From assembly GCA_021155915.1 (NCBI GenBank), contig JAJNBE010000033.1, positions 1 to 45,501 on the forward strand: a stretch of DNA of 45,501 bases, given 5' to 3'. Each line of letters begins with the position of its first letter. Within the stretch, counting starts at the first letter, position 1. This document shows positions 29,140 to 37,305 of this stretch, one piece after another. Both the position numbers and the translations under genes were made by a program. Source of the stretch: Solimicrobium sp. (lineage in GTDB: Bacteria > Pseudomonadota > Gammaproteobacteria > Burkholderiales > Burkholderiaceae_D). The notes below the pieces were generated by a model, which was not told the origin of the DNA, did no database searches, and was given only the letters and a program-made list of their open reading frames with translations.

Positions 29140-30099
29140 TCAGTGCGCCATCTCAGTGTGTATTGGTTTTATTTTTACCGCCCAGAGCATCCCTGCTAAA
29201 AGCAATCCGACACCCAAAAATGTCATCGGCTCCGGCCATTGACCACGCAATAAGTACGCATAAGCCAGAGCTGCCAGCGTCTCAAAAACAATAAGTTGAC
29301 CGACCATGGCAGTAGAAAGTCGTTGGCTGGCCTCATTCCAGCATAATGTTCCCAGCCATGAAGCAAAAAAGGCAATTGCCAACATTAAACTTATGAAATG
29401 AACGGGACGTGGTCCGAACGGCATTGGAAAGGAATCATTCGTAGCTGCTGACCACCCCCAAAAAAGCAAATACCCCACTAATGCCAAGGGTAACGTTGCC
29501 AATCCCTGCGCGGTAGCCCAGGCACGAGGACTGCGTCCCGAATGTTCACGAAGCCAATTAGAGTTTCGCATTGGATACCACGTCCAACAAATTAGCGCCG
29601 CGACAGCTAACGCAACGCCTAGCGTATAACGAACATAATCACTGCTAGAATTTTTTGACAGCTCCATCAATTCCACTTGATTTACGCAAAAAAGACCGGC
29701 CAGCATCACTCCCATAGCGGGGATTAATTTTAACCAGGGCAAGCGACCGTCACGCTCATGGTTCAAGTAATTGGCGCAGATAGGAATAATGACCGGCAAC
29801 GTGCCCATAATCATCGATGGCAATGGCGCGCCTGCACGTTGAATTGCGCTGGAAAGAAGCATGTAATAAAGCAGATTACCTATAGCTGCCAACTTTAATG
29901 CTTCCAGCCAGTCTGAGCGACTCAACCGGCTCAACTCAGCGCGGTCGAGCCATCCCAGTGGCAATGCAATCAGACCAAAGGCCAGATAACGACTAAAAGA
30001 TTGAAGTATCCCGGGGTATTCCGGTATTAGTAACGGCCCCACAAAAACAAGGCCCCACATCATTCCCGCCGCTAACGCAAATGCAACACCGATCATCAT
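29140..30099 (-). CDS. DMT-family (EamA) transporter, 319 aa
   Basis: About ten membrane helices arranged as two EamA halves. It begins GVAFALAAGMMWGLVFVGPL (the A-x-x-W-G start of the family); the first repeat ends at the LKLIPAMGVMLAGL helix, and the second ends near PMTFLGVGLLLAGMLWA. Proteins of this group export amino acids, metabolites or drugs; the substrate is not visible in the sequence. GGAG lies nine bases before a double ATG. It is transcribed alone, facing away from the island downstream. Confidence 0.85.
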   Translation of the reverse strand: MMIGVAFALAAGMMWGLVFVGPLLIPEYPGILQSFSRYLAFGLIALPLGWLDRAELSRLSRSDWLEALKLAAIGNLLYYMLLSSAIQRAGAPLPSMIMGTLPVIIPICANYLNHERDGRLPWLKLIPAMGVMLAGLFCVNQVELMELSKNSSSDYVRYTLGVALAVAALICWTWYPMRNSNWLREHSGRSPRAWATAQGLATLPLALVGYLLFWGWSAATNDSFPMPFGPRPVHFISLMLAIAFFASWLGTLCWNEASQRLSTAMVGQLIVFETLAALAYAYLLRGQWPEPMTFLGVGLLLAGMLWAVKIKPIHTEMAH

Positions 30100-30326
30100 A
30101 AATTTTTCTCCATCGTCAGGAAAGGAAGTGTGTGGAAATGCCGCGTTTTAATTGTATAGACTGACTAATTTAGTTATGAAGCTAATGGACTTAAACATCA
30201 TGTGCCCAAAGTCAACTCTGAATGCTACTCTCCGTGCGATTTTTGCGTTGACTCACCATGGCAATCGCGCTTAAAAAATTTATCAATATCTCGTTGCACT
30301 CTAGACCAATCACAAGCCGCCGACAC

Positions 30327-30402
30327 GTCATTCCCAAGTGTTTTTGTGGGGAATCCAATAGCGTAAATTTTATGGCCTTAGCCATCACCTGAATAATGAT
30401 CG
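30327..30402. repeat. REP-like intergenic element, second copy
   Basis: GTCATTCCC, GTGGGGAATCCAATAG, CGTAAATTTTATGG and TTAGCCATCA follow in the same order as in the element at 1949-2068. The right arm of the inverted repeat is not clear here. Confidence 0.55.
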
Positions 30403-30510
30403 CTAACGCCTCAAAAGTACGCTACCAGACTCCCACCACACCCTGCCCTCGAGTGCTTAAGTCGGAGCAGTGATAGTATCGGCGCTTTGTGGATAAGGAA
30501 AAATGTTAAC

Positions 30511-30584
30511 AAATTATCTAAGCACGCTTGCCTGGTTGACTCACTCGTTGTAATTGTACCAGGGCAATCGTGCTGAGATAATTT
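30511..30584. repeat. Large imperfect inverted repeat (hairpin)
   Basis: AAATTATCTAAGCACGCTTGCCTGG (30511-30535) is answered by CCAGGGCAATCGTGCTGAGATAATTT (30559-30584), with two mismatches and one extra base, around a 23-base loop. The stem is about 25 bp. A second, partial version (TTGACTCAC, then GGCAATCGCGCT) lies at 30247-30272. Confidence 0.75.
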
Positions 30585-31088
30585 GAAAAATTTTTAAAAA
30601 TGGTGTAAATATCGATTTCAAGAGGAGCCATTTGGTGCAGAGGTTCAGACGATAAGGTTCGCTTAACTCTCCCGTCGAACGTTGTAGTCTGAGTTTACAA
30701 ATCCTTTATGGAAAATTTGAAATTGACTATTTTTTCCAAATACAGGGGCAGCCGTGTAAAAGTTTTGAACACAAATTTCTGGCGTCTCAAAAAATTTGCT
30801 ATCTTTAGAAAATTAAAACGGGCTAAACCAGGCTCATCTGTACATTTTCTAACCAATCATAGATATCACCACCAAAAACGTAAAGAATGTGGACATTCTA
30901 ATCGTACAATAGCACACATCCCTCAGCGCAAATTGAAACCGAAGGCACAAGAAATGCTGCGTAACGCGTCGCCGTTGTGCTTTCCCATTAGCATTGTCGC
31001 CTTTCATGGTCCGATTAACGTAACTAACCCCTACCTTAATGCCATGCCATCATCTTAAAATTTTCTTCTCTTTTTTAAGAGTCTAACT

Positions 31089-32519
31089 TTACCCTTCGAA
31101 CAAATTTGGTAGTAACTTCATAAGATATTTCATCCCGTCCGGGGTAATTTTTGTATCAAAATAAGCTATAGATCGAAGATTCGTTAATTTCTCCAAATAG
31201 GGTAGTACTTCGTCTGTAACATCGGTTCCGTATATTAAAAGTTTGCGAAGGCTAGTCAATTCCTGGAGGTGTTTCATCCCGGCAGCAGTAACATCGCAGG
31301 CTGCTATATCGAGATTACGAAGATTGGCTAACTTTCTCAGATGCCACAACCCGGTGTCCATATCTTTTCGCCCACTTAAATCAAGATCTGTAAGGTGAGT
31401 TAACTCTTCCAAATGTTGCAATCCAGCACCGGTAACATCGGTTCCAAATAACCAAAGGGCTTCAAGACTTGTTAATTTTTTCAGGTAGGGCAAGCCGGTG
31501 TCCGAAATATCTGAATCCGCCAAATAAAGTGATCGAAGATTGGTTAAATTTTCTAAATGTGATAGGTCACTATCCGTTACTCCAGATTCACCTAAATTCA
31601 GTTCGTGCAGATTGGATAACTCACCAATTATCGGCATTTCTTTACTGATAGAACCATGACGACCTAGAGAAAGACAAATAACTTTTTGCAAAGTCACCAT
31701 AACTGTTGGTGTCAATTCATAGATTTCTATCTGCTGTGTACAATTTTGGATCACTCCGTCGACTACCTTATTAAACTCTCGGCTTGCCTGGCTCCACCGC
31801 AGAATATCCCGAATCGTCAGAAATTTGCCGATTTCGCATTTAATCTCAGGCAAGGTACCCAACAAAACTGGCTCCGATAACTTTGAAGCGACGTGTACCA
31901 CTTCTTTTTTCTGTGCGCGGGCTGCCATTCCGTTTTCCTCAATACCTTTATTGCCATCGGATAAATATTCACTATGTTTGCTGTTGTCTACCGGTTCCAG
32001 CCAGTTAAATTTGTTCAGGTAGGAGAATGCAAGAATGACTTGTTCAGCATCGTACTCGGTTATCGAAGCGGTTCGAATTAATCTCTCAATAGCAGGACGG
32101 ACATATTGTAGATTAACCGCGCTTTCATATATCTTATCAAGCGCTCTGTTCAGTACAGTTAATCTAGAAGAAAAATTTTTTAGTAATTCTTCAATGAAGC
32201 CTATCTGACAATACGCTTCGTCTCTATTTTCTCCTTGCAAATTGTTGATTGTATAAAGTGTATCTACAATAATACTAGTGACCACGCCTGAGGCAAAGCT
32301 CCTGGTTTTGAGCATCATCTCAAGCACTTCGTCCTCTACTTCATAACATGCTCGGAAAAGTACAGAATGCAAGGTCTTTTGAGAGAAAAATTGAGAATCA
32401 AGTTTTGCTTCCAAAGCGCTGATGTCACCCTCCTGCAACAAAAAATGCAATGTTTGATCTTCAATTTGTTCTATGTGGAAGAACGAGGATACTCTGACAT
32501 TCTGAGGAAAGTGGATCAT
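31089..32519 (-). CDS. F-box-like/LRR protein, paralogue 1, 476 aa
   Basis: A eukaryote-like protein, probably a secreted effector. Residues 1-205 form a helical N-terminal part. Residues 223-258 read like an F-box: TLPEIKCEIGKFLTIRDILR, then SQASREFNKVVDG, with the LP start, the L-x-x-x-D-(I/L) core and the late F/V-N positions. From about 298 to 470 run seven leucine-rich repeats of 23-25 residues with the pattern L-x-x-L-x-L-x-x-(S/T)-x-V/I-(T/S)-D-x-x-L, as in cysteine-containing-like/GALA LRRs. F-box proteins bind host Skp1 and bring targets of the LRR to the SCF ubiquitin ligase. The paralogue at 37306 is nearly identical in layout. No signal peptide. The LRR call is firm; the F-box call is a motif judgement. 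Confidence 0.75.
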   Translation of the reverse strand: MIHFPQNVRVSSFFHIEQIEDQTLHFLLQEGDISALEAKLDSQFFSQKTLHSVLFRACYEVEDEVLEMMLKTRSFASGVVTSIIVDTLYTINNLQGENRDEAYCQIGFIEELLKNFSSRLTVLNRALDKIYESAVNLQYVRPAIERLIRTASITEYDAEQVILAFSYLNKFNWLEPVDNSKHSEYLSDGNKGIEENGMAARAQKKEVVHVASKLSEPVLLGTLPEIKCEIGKFLTIRDILRWSQASREFNKVVDGVIQNCTQQIEIYELTPTVMVTLQKVICLSLGRHGSISKEMPIIGELSNLHELNLGESGVTDSDLSHLENLTNLRSLYLADSDISDTGLPYLKKLTSLEALWLFGTDVTGAGLQHLEELTHLTDLDLSGRKDMDTGLWHLRKLANLRNLDIAACDVTAAGMKHLQELTSLRKLLIYGTDVTDEVLPYLEKLTNLRSIAYFDTKITPDGMKYLMKLLPNLFEG

Positions 32520-32645
32520 ATTTATTAGCTTTCAAGTGATTATTTTCGAGTTTTTTTAAGAATTTGTAATTGGCAGGACCGCAGTGAACTGGCGCTCTAA
32601 ATTTTACAAGCCAGATGGTTAACGAACTTAACAAATCTTCTAAGT

Positions 32646-32797
32646 AGAGACCTCTGCGCAACTGTAGCGAGCGAGCCAGAGACAAGGCGCACGGGGCGCA
32701 GCAACCGGAATGTACTTAAGTACATGAGTATTGCGAGCACCGCGCAACGCCGTATTTGGATGTAACTTAGTCAGCTTGTCTGTCAGATCAAGTCTTG
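32646..32797. mobile_element. MITE-like element, copy 3
   Basis: Begins AGAGACCTCTGCGCAAC and then carries the complement of copy 2: GTAGCGAGCGAG, ACAAGGCGCACGG, ATGTACTTAAGTACATGAG, TTGCGAGCACC, CGCCGTATTTGG. The right end is eroded (TCAAGTCTTG in place of AGAGGTCTCT). The length, near 152, equals that of the intact copy. The uninterrupted sequence can be read upstream of the LRR paralogue, where CTTCTAAGGAGCGGGTAAC is continuous. Confidence 0.75.
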
Positions 32798-33066
32798 GCT
32801 AGGACAGGTAACCGAAGTATGTGGGTTCGCTATATGGCACAGCCATTACTCAGTACGAAACGATGTCAGAATTATTAACTATATTTTTAGTAGGAATAAT
32901 TGTGGATAACCCTAATGCAAATGACCTATAGGATGGACGGAGGGAGGGAGAATCCATAGAAGGCAACGGGTGCCGGGCTTCTATTGGCTGATTTGTAGTA
33001 GTGTCATTACCTCACTTCGCTTCCCAAAGTACGAGGGCGTTACACAGTTAATACGTCATCGATGGA

Positions 33067-33381
33067 GGAGCATTAGTAAGTGCGATCTGTTACAGTTTAA
33101 AACGCTGGCCAGCGATTGTGCGCTTCGCAACTACGTGGCATCTGCCAATTGATAACAACCCGATTGAAAATGCCACCCATCCGATTGCATTAGTCAAAAA
33201 GAACGAGCTATTCGCTGGCTCAGAACGGGCCAGCATGCGCGCAGCTTCCATTCAAACTTTGCTGGCATGCGCCAAAGCCAACCATATTGGGTCCTTCGCC
33301 TGGCTAAAAGATACACTTGAAAAACTTCCCCCCACCTTAAATAGCCAAATCGACGATTTATTACCGCTAAGCCGCCCTTAA
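33067..33381 (+). pseudogene. IS66-family transposase, C-terminal remnant
   Basis: From about 33070 the plus strand reads ALVSAICYSLKRWPAIVRF, then LPIDNNPIENATHPIALVKKN and ELFAGSERASMRAASIQTLL, then FAWLKDTLEKLPPTLNSQID. This is the end of the IS66 TnpC transposase, with the conserved D-N-N-x-x-E-N active-site block and the FAGSERAG-like motif. Some 400 residues of the normal protein are missing upstream, so the gene is dead. Confidence 0.85.
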
Positions 33382-33425
33382 CAGCTCGTTCTTCTTTCGT
33401 ACAGGTGGAACCGCCGGTCGCTTAC
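33382..33425 (+). mobile_element. Right end of the IS66 remnant
   Basis: The non-coding tail behind the transposase ends in CCGGTCGCTTAC (33414-33425). Its complement begins GTAAGCG, the usual outer end of IS66-type elements. No left end or target duplication is recognised. Confidence 0.6.
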
Positions 33426-33503
33426 TGTCCAGGCCGCAGTTCCTGTCATCCTTACCTCATTTATTGGCTGAAAAATTTAACAATGATTGTTAGCATTATT
33501 CGG

Positions 33504-36074
33504 TTATAACCACCCCGTCGGTCTTATCCCTGCGTTCATTATCTTTTCAATATCCTGTTGTGTGTTGGCATGATCGAACATCAAGCCTGCCAAAACAGCG
33601 GTGCAACTGAAAGCGTCACTTCCATTCTCATTTTTACCCCCCAGTAATCGTTTCATCCAATCGGTAAAATTAGTCCGTTGAATACGGTCACTCGTGCCAT
33701 ACACGCTTGGATCCAGCTGATGCGCCTTAATCATTAACCCTGCCGCGTATTCCCTTATTGCTTCGGGTGAATTGTCTTCCGAGCCAAAAAAGTAAGCCGA
33801 AGACAACTTGGTCACTACGGCTGCGAGACTAAACAGTCCCCTTGCTTTTTCAGCGTCTGTTGCGTTAGATAGACTTAATGCAGTGATAATGGCCTTACCA
33901 TGCTCCTCGGAAATAGATCTGGCCTCTGCATTTACTTGATCGTTGATAGGAAGGGAAAGTTCTTTTGACAGTAAAGGTCTGAATATTTTCTTTAAGGTGT
34001 CTTGATCTGCCTTACCGGTTAAAACATACTTATCTGGCTTCCCCGCACCCCGGACATATAAGGTTGTCACTTTAAAAGCATCTTCAATTAATGGTAGGTA
34101 ATTCTTGGATAAAAGCCCTGGATCGTTGCCTTCGTTAATATAATCAAAACTAAATACTTTTAATACATTGACTAGCTTGTGTTGGTTTAAATGAAATTGA
34201 TAAGCAGAGTTAAAAAGACTAAATATGCTGAATGTCTCTGTTAAGTTTTGATCCCGGAGAATTTCACCATTCTTCAAACTGTAGACGATGTCCCAGTCAA
34301 CATCGCTGGCTGATGCCAACATTTTTTGCATTTGCTTTTCGTCTAGTAGAAGGTGGTAGCTATCATCGCCGTTTTTCTTAAAGAAAACAAAGGCGAGACC
34401 TTTGTCATTTTTTTCTCTGATATCGCCACCGTTCATTTCCATATCTCGTTTGCCGTTACTCAGTTCAGGAAGATCCAGGTATATTTCATACAGTGCAATT
34501 GCCTGTTTTTTCATGTCATCGTCACAATTGTCTTGAGTGCATAACATGACTAGCTGAACAAGAAAGTTATTATTCTCTAATAAAAAATTCGTCAAAAGTT
34601 CAGTCGGAACTTTCTTTATATAGTTTAACAATAATTGCAGCTCCTGCTGGCCCGTCACTCTTAATGCAGACTTTTCTGCATGGATGATTTTACGGAAAAG
34701 AATTAATTGGATATGATGTTGGATCTCTTCATCATTAACATAAAGGGGATTTTTCATCCATATGTCTAGCAACGCCTCGTTGACGCTGGAAGTGTCTACA
34801 CGTTGAGCCTTAAATGACTTGATGAGTTGATGCATGAGATTCAGCTTATGCCCCGCGTACACATCATCGATGCTATCAATTGCCTTTAATATGCTACCGG
34901 ACGGGTTATTCAGGTGATTTAGTTCCATATCTAATCGTGCTAGGTTCCAACGTGGTAATTTCAGGGTAAATGGTTCAGTGCCATTAAATTTGGCGCCACT
35001 AAAATTTGCTGCGCATATGTCAACATTTCTCATGTTTGCTCCGCGCAAGTCTGCCCCGGAAAAAGAGGATGCAGCTAAGCAAGCATTTTCTAAATTGGCA
35101 TTTTCCAGGTTCGCTTTAGATAGATCTGTATTTACAAGTTGTTGGTTATTTAACTTCAGCTTACAAGAAATCACTAAATCACGCATACTAAGGAGCTCGA
35201 TCTCCTTGAGCGGACCGCGGCCGTTCATGTACATGGGAGGGTTCTCGTGCAAAAAATATCTGCCATTATTACTCCCAAGATGATAAAAGATACCCGAAAC
35301 AGAGAAGGGCTCGTGCAAGTGCCCCATCATCCCTCCCATCCCGTTTATTATTGATAAAAAATTGTCTTCCCCGTTCTTAGGCATCAATCGTTCAAGTCTT
35401 CGTAAATCTTGTATTGAAAATTGTTGTAACGACTCGACAGCTTGAGGGCTGATAAGCATTTTGTTAATCACATCAGTTTTTATTCTCTTTTTTTCCTCTA
35501 CTCGACCTTCCAACTTCTTATACAATTCGTTGACTCCCTCTGGTAGAGAGTTAGACGAAGAACCTATAGCCCAGGCAAGCCCTTTTTCAAAATCTGCTAC
35601 AACGGCTTCTCTAGTTCGATGAGTATTAATCGATTCGCCGGATTCAATGTCATCTACAACTAAGTACTTGTCGCTATTTACTCTTATTCTAAATTTGCCT
35701 ACAGCAACCACTTCCTCTTCACTCTGGTTAAACAATACTTCTCCGATAACAATAGTCGCATCATTCCATTTTTCTGTCTTATTGATAAATTGATAGACTT
35801 CATTTATTGCCAGGGACAGTCCCAGAACAGGAGAAAATAACCAAGCAAGTGTGGTACCTAATGTTTGGTGATAATCAGCAACGGCATCAAAAACATTTGA
35901 CGTTTCCTTATGAGCTCCTTCATTCTTTAAAAACCTTCCCATCGTGTCTAACGATGTAAATGAGGATAACTGGGGGGGGCGGTTACAGTCCATATCATTT
36001 CTTTCACTAATTTGCCAGTTTGCTACAGTTCGTATTGATAACGTCTGATGGAAGAGGTATACACTCATCTCCAT
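33504..36074 (-). CDS. Pentapeptide protein of SopA/NleL-like architecture (candidate HECT-type E3 ubiquitin ligase), 856 aa
   Basis: The layout is: an N-terminal part with a hydrophobic segment (TTLAWLFSPVLGLSLAI, about 73-89); a linker; pentapeptide repeats from about 310 to 365 (VNTDLSKANLENANLENACL, FSGADLRGANMRNVDI), which form a right-handed beta-helix; then the block RWNLARLDMELNHLNN and SILKAIDSIDDVYAGHKLNL; and a long mixed region to a C-terminal Cys. That Cys824 (DAFSCTAVLAG) lies 33 residues from the end. In SopA and NleL a beta-helix is followed by a bilobed HECT-like domain whose catalytic Cys (C753 of 782) lies at the same distance from the end. I therefore suggest a SopA-type E3 ligase. 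An ATG at 35993 is an alternative start, giving 829 aa. No ribosome-binding site decides between them. Confidence 0.6.
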   Translation of the reverse strand: MEMSVYLFHQTLSIRTVANWQISERNDMDCNRPPQLSSFTSLDTMGRFLKNEGAHKETSNVFDAVADYHQTLGTTLAWLFSPVLGLSLAINEVYQFINKTEKWNDATIVIGEVLFNQSEEEVVAVGKFRIRVNSDKYLVVDDIESGESINTHRTREAVVADFEKGLAWAIGSSSNSLPEGVNELYKKLEGRVEEKKRIKTDVINKMLISPQAVESLQQFSIQDLRRLERLMPKNGEDNFLSIINGMGGMMGHLHEPFSVSGIFYHLGSNNGRYFLHENPPMYMNGRGPLKEIELLSMRDLVISCKLKLNNQQLVNTDLSKANLENANLENACLAASSFSGADLRGANMRNVDICAANFSGAKFNGTEPFTLKLPRWNLARLDMELNHLNNPSGSILKAIDSIDDVYAGHKLNLMHQLIKSFKAQRVDTSSVNEALLDIWMKNPLYVNDEEIQHHIQLILFRKIIHAEKSALRVTGQQELQLLLNYIKKVPTELLTNFLLENNNFLVQLVMLCTQDNCDDDMKKQAIALYEIYLDLPELSNGKRDMEMNGGDIREKNDKGLAFVFFKKNGDDSYHLLLDEKQMQKMLASASDVDWDIVYSLKNGEILRDQNLTETFSIFSLFNSAYQFHLNQHKLVNVLKVFSFDYINEGNDPGLLSKNYLPLIEDAFKVTTLYVRGAGKPDKYVLTGKADQDTLKKIFRPLLSKELSLPINDQVNAEARSISEEHGKAIITALSLSNATDAEKARGLFSLAAVVTKLSSAYFFGSEDNSPEAIREYAAGLMIKAHQLDPSVYGTSDRIQRTNFTDWMKRLLGGKNENGSDAFSCTAVLAGLMFDHANTQQDIEKIMNAGIRPTGWL

Positions 36075-36211
36075 TAGACACTACCGGGTTTTCTTGCCAA
36101 GAAGATCCAAATTTATTTTGAAGTTAATTTTTTTATGACGAAAAAAACTAACTTGCTCAACTCCGAAGCTTGCTGCGACCAAGCCTCCTCTCTAGTTATC
36201 ATTCTATGCAT
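36075..36211. other. Upstream region of the SopA-like gene
   Basis: A short A/T-rich stretch that should carry the promoter of the minus-strand gene; no clear boxes seen. Confidence 0.3.
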
Positions 36212-37026
36212 TAGGTAAACGTTGTGCTATAAGTAGTTTCCACTACATACTGGTCATAATAAAGCTGCCATTCTTTGTTGAGCTTTGCAAAATTCAGAGC
36301 ACGTTGAATTTGCCAAGGGCTGATTTCGCCAAAATGTAAGTGAAGAGAAAGCTTAGATGTAGCGTCCAAAGCAGGAAAATCATGCGCATTTTTGTAGCTA
36401 CGAAGATGATTGTCTAGGAAAGCGTCGTGTTTTAGCTGCGCGCCCTTTTCGCCCGGCTGCCGATGTTGACCAAAATCGGCGTCCCAATTTATTTTAGGTA
36501 GTAAGTTCCAGTCATCTTGATTGAGGCATGCTAGGAGGACTTATAAGCTGGGGCCCGCTTATTTCTTGCAGGCAATGTTTCCAAAACGGCGTAAATACTT
36601 TGAAATATTCTCCCGATTTATTTTTTACTTCCCAGGGTTCGTTCAGTAGAGTGCCATTACTGCTCGTAACAGTGACGCCCTCATTTCTGAGCATCCCCTT
36701 GATAGATTTATCTCGTGCAATCGCAGCCGGCTCATAGCAGCGATTCCAATATACCCCATCAATGTGATACTCACTCCCTAATTGCGCAAGTAGTTCCTAG
36801 GGATTTCCAGGGCGAAGCAGTAAATGCAAACCATACTCCAACAGCTTTTTTCTAACACAGTCAAACTATGATAAATCCACCATTTTTGAGCACCTATTAC
36901 CGGCAAGATTTGTTCGTTATAAATATAAAGTGGAATAATGGTTTGATGCCGTATCCAATCAGATACTAAAGCGGGATTATCAGGACAATGTAAATCTTAT
37001 CGAAACCCTACTAAAGCGATAGACAT
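36212..37026 (-). pseudogene. DNA photolyase pseudogene (N-terminal half)
   Basis: Read on the minus strand from the ATG at 37026, the frame gives SIALVGFR-stop-DLHCPDNPALVSDW, then IIPLYIYNEQ, WWIYHSLTVLEKKL, LLLRPGNP-stop-ELLAQLG, VYWNRCYEPAAIARDKSIKG, LLNEPWEVKNKSGEYFKVFT and PFWKHCLQE. After a frameshift near 36510 it continues LPKINWDADFGQHRQPGEKG, FPALDATSKLSLHLHFGEIS and PWQIQRALNF. These are the antenna-domain and linker blocks of class I CPD photolyases, whose function is light-driven repair of pyrimidine dimers. There are at least two stops (TAA near 37000, TAG near 36800) and one frameshift, and the FAD-binding C-terminal half is missing. Confidence 0.85.
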
Positions 37027-37305
37027 AATCATTCTTCCTTAGAAGACAGTAAGAAAGCGACGCAGCGTGTTTAACGAAAGGACGATTCATTTTACGCATG
37101 GTATTGCAGTAATGATTGATGCGAGCGGCCTAATTGGTCGTAGGCTGCTTTGTCAACTATAAGAAATACCTCCTATTTAAAACCCATTGATTGCATTAGC
37201 CACGAACTTATTAAAATTGATTTATTGGGCATGCACAGCTTCGTCAATTCAGGAAACTGGGATAACTATGCCTTTTTGCCTGAAGTACGTTTAAACATTG
37301 CTGCT
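37027..37305. other. Intergenic region, no gene seen
   Basis: The stretch between the photolyase pseudogene and the end of the second LRR gene holds no supported gene or repeat. Confidence 0.4.

Larger units (their letters stand above)
30100..31088. other. Long intergenic region with REP-like copy and large hairpin
   Basis: Nearly 1 kb with no supported gene. It contains the second REP-like copy (30327-30402), a large inverted repeat (30511-30584), and a related fragment at 30247-30279. A 116-codon plus-strand frame at 30708-31058 is rich in Lys, Arg and His, has no ribosome-binding site and resembles nothing I know, so I do not call it. Confidence 0.5.
32520..33503. other. Non-coding region with MITE-like insertion and IS66 remnant
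   Basis: The sequence next to the LRR gene is a duplicate of that upstream of the second LRR gene (38737-39048). Here it is interrupted by MITE-like copy 3, and beyond about 32993 an IS66 remnant follows. No intact gene is seen. Confidence 0.6.

Noticed and set aside
30708..31058. 116-codon plus-strand gene upstream of the LRR gene
   Set aside because: No ribosome-binding site, strongly basic low-complexity composition, no family resemblance.
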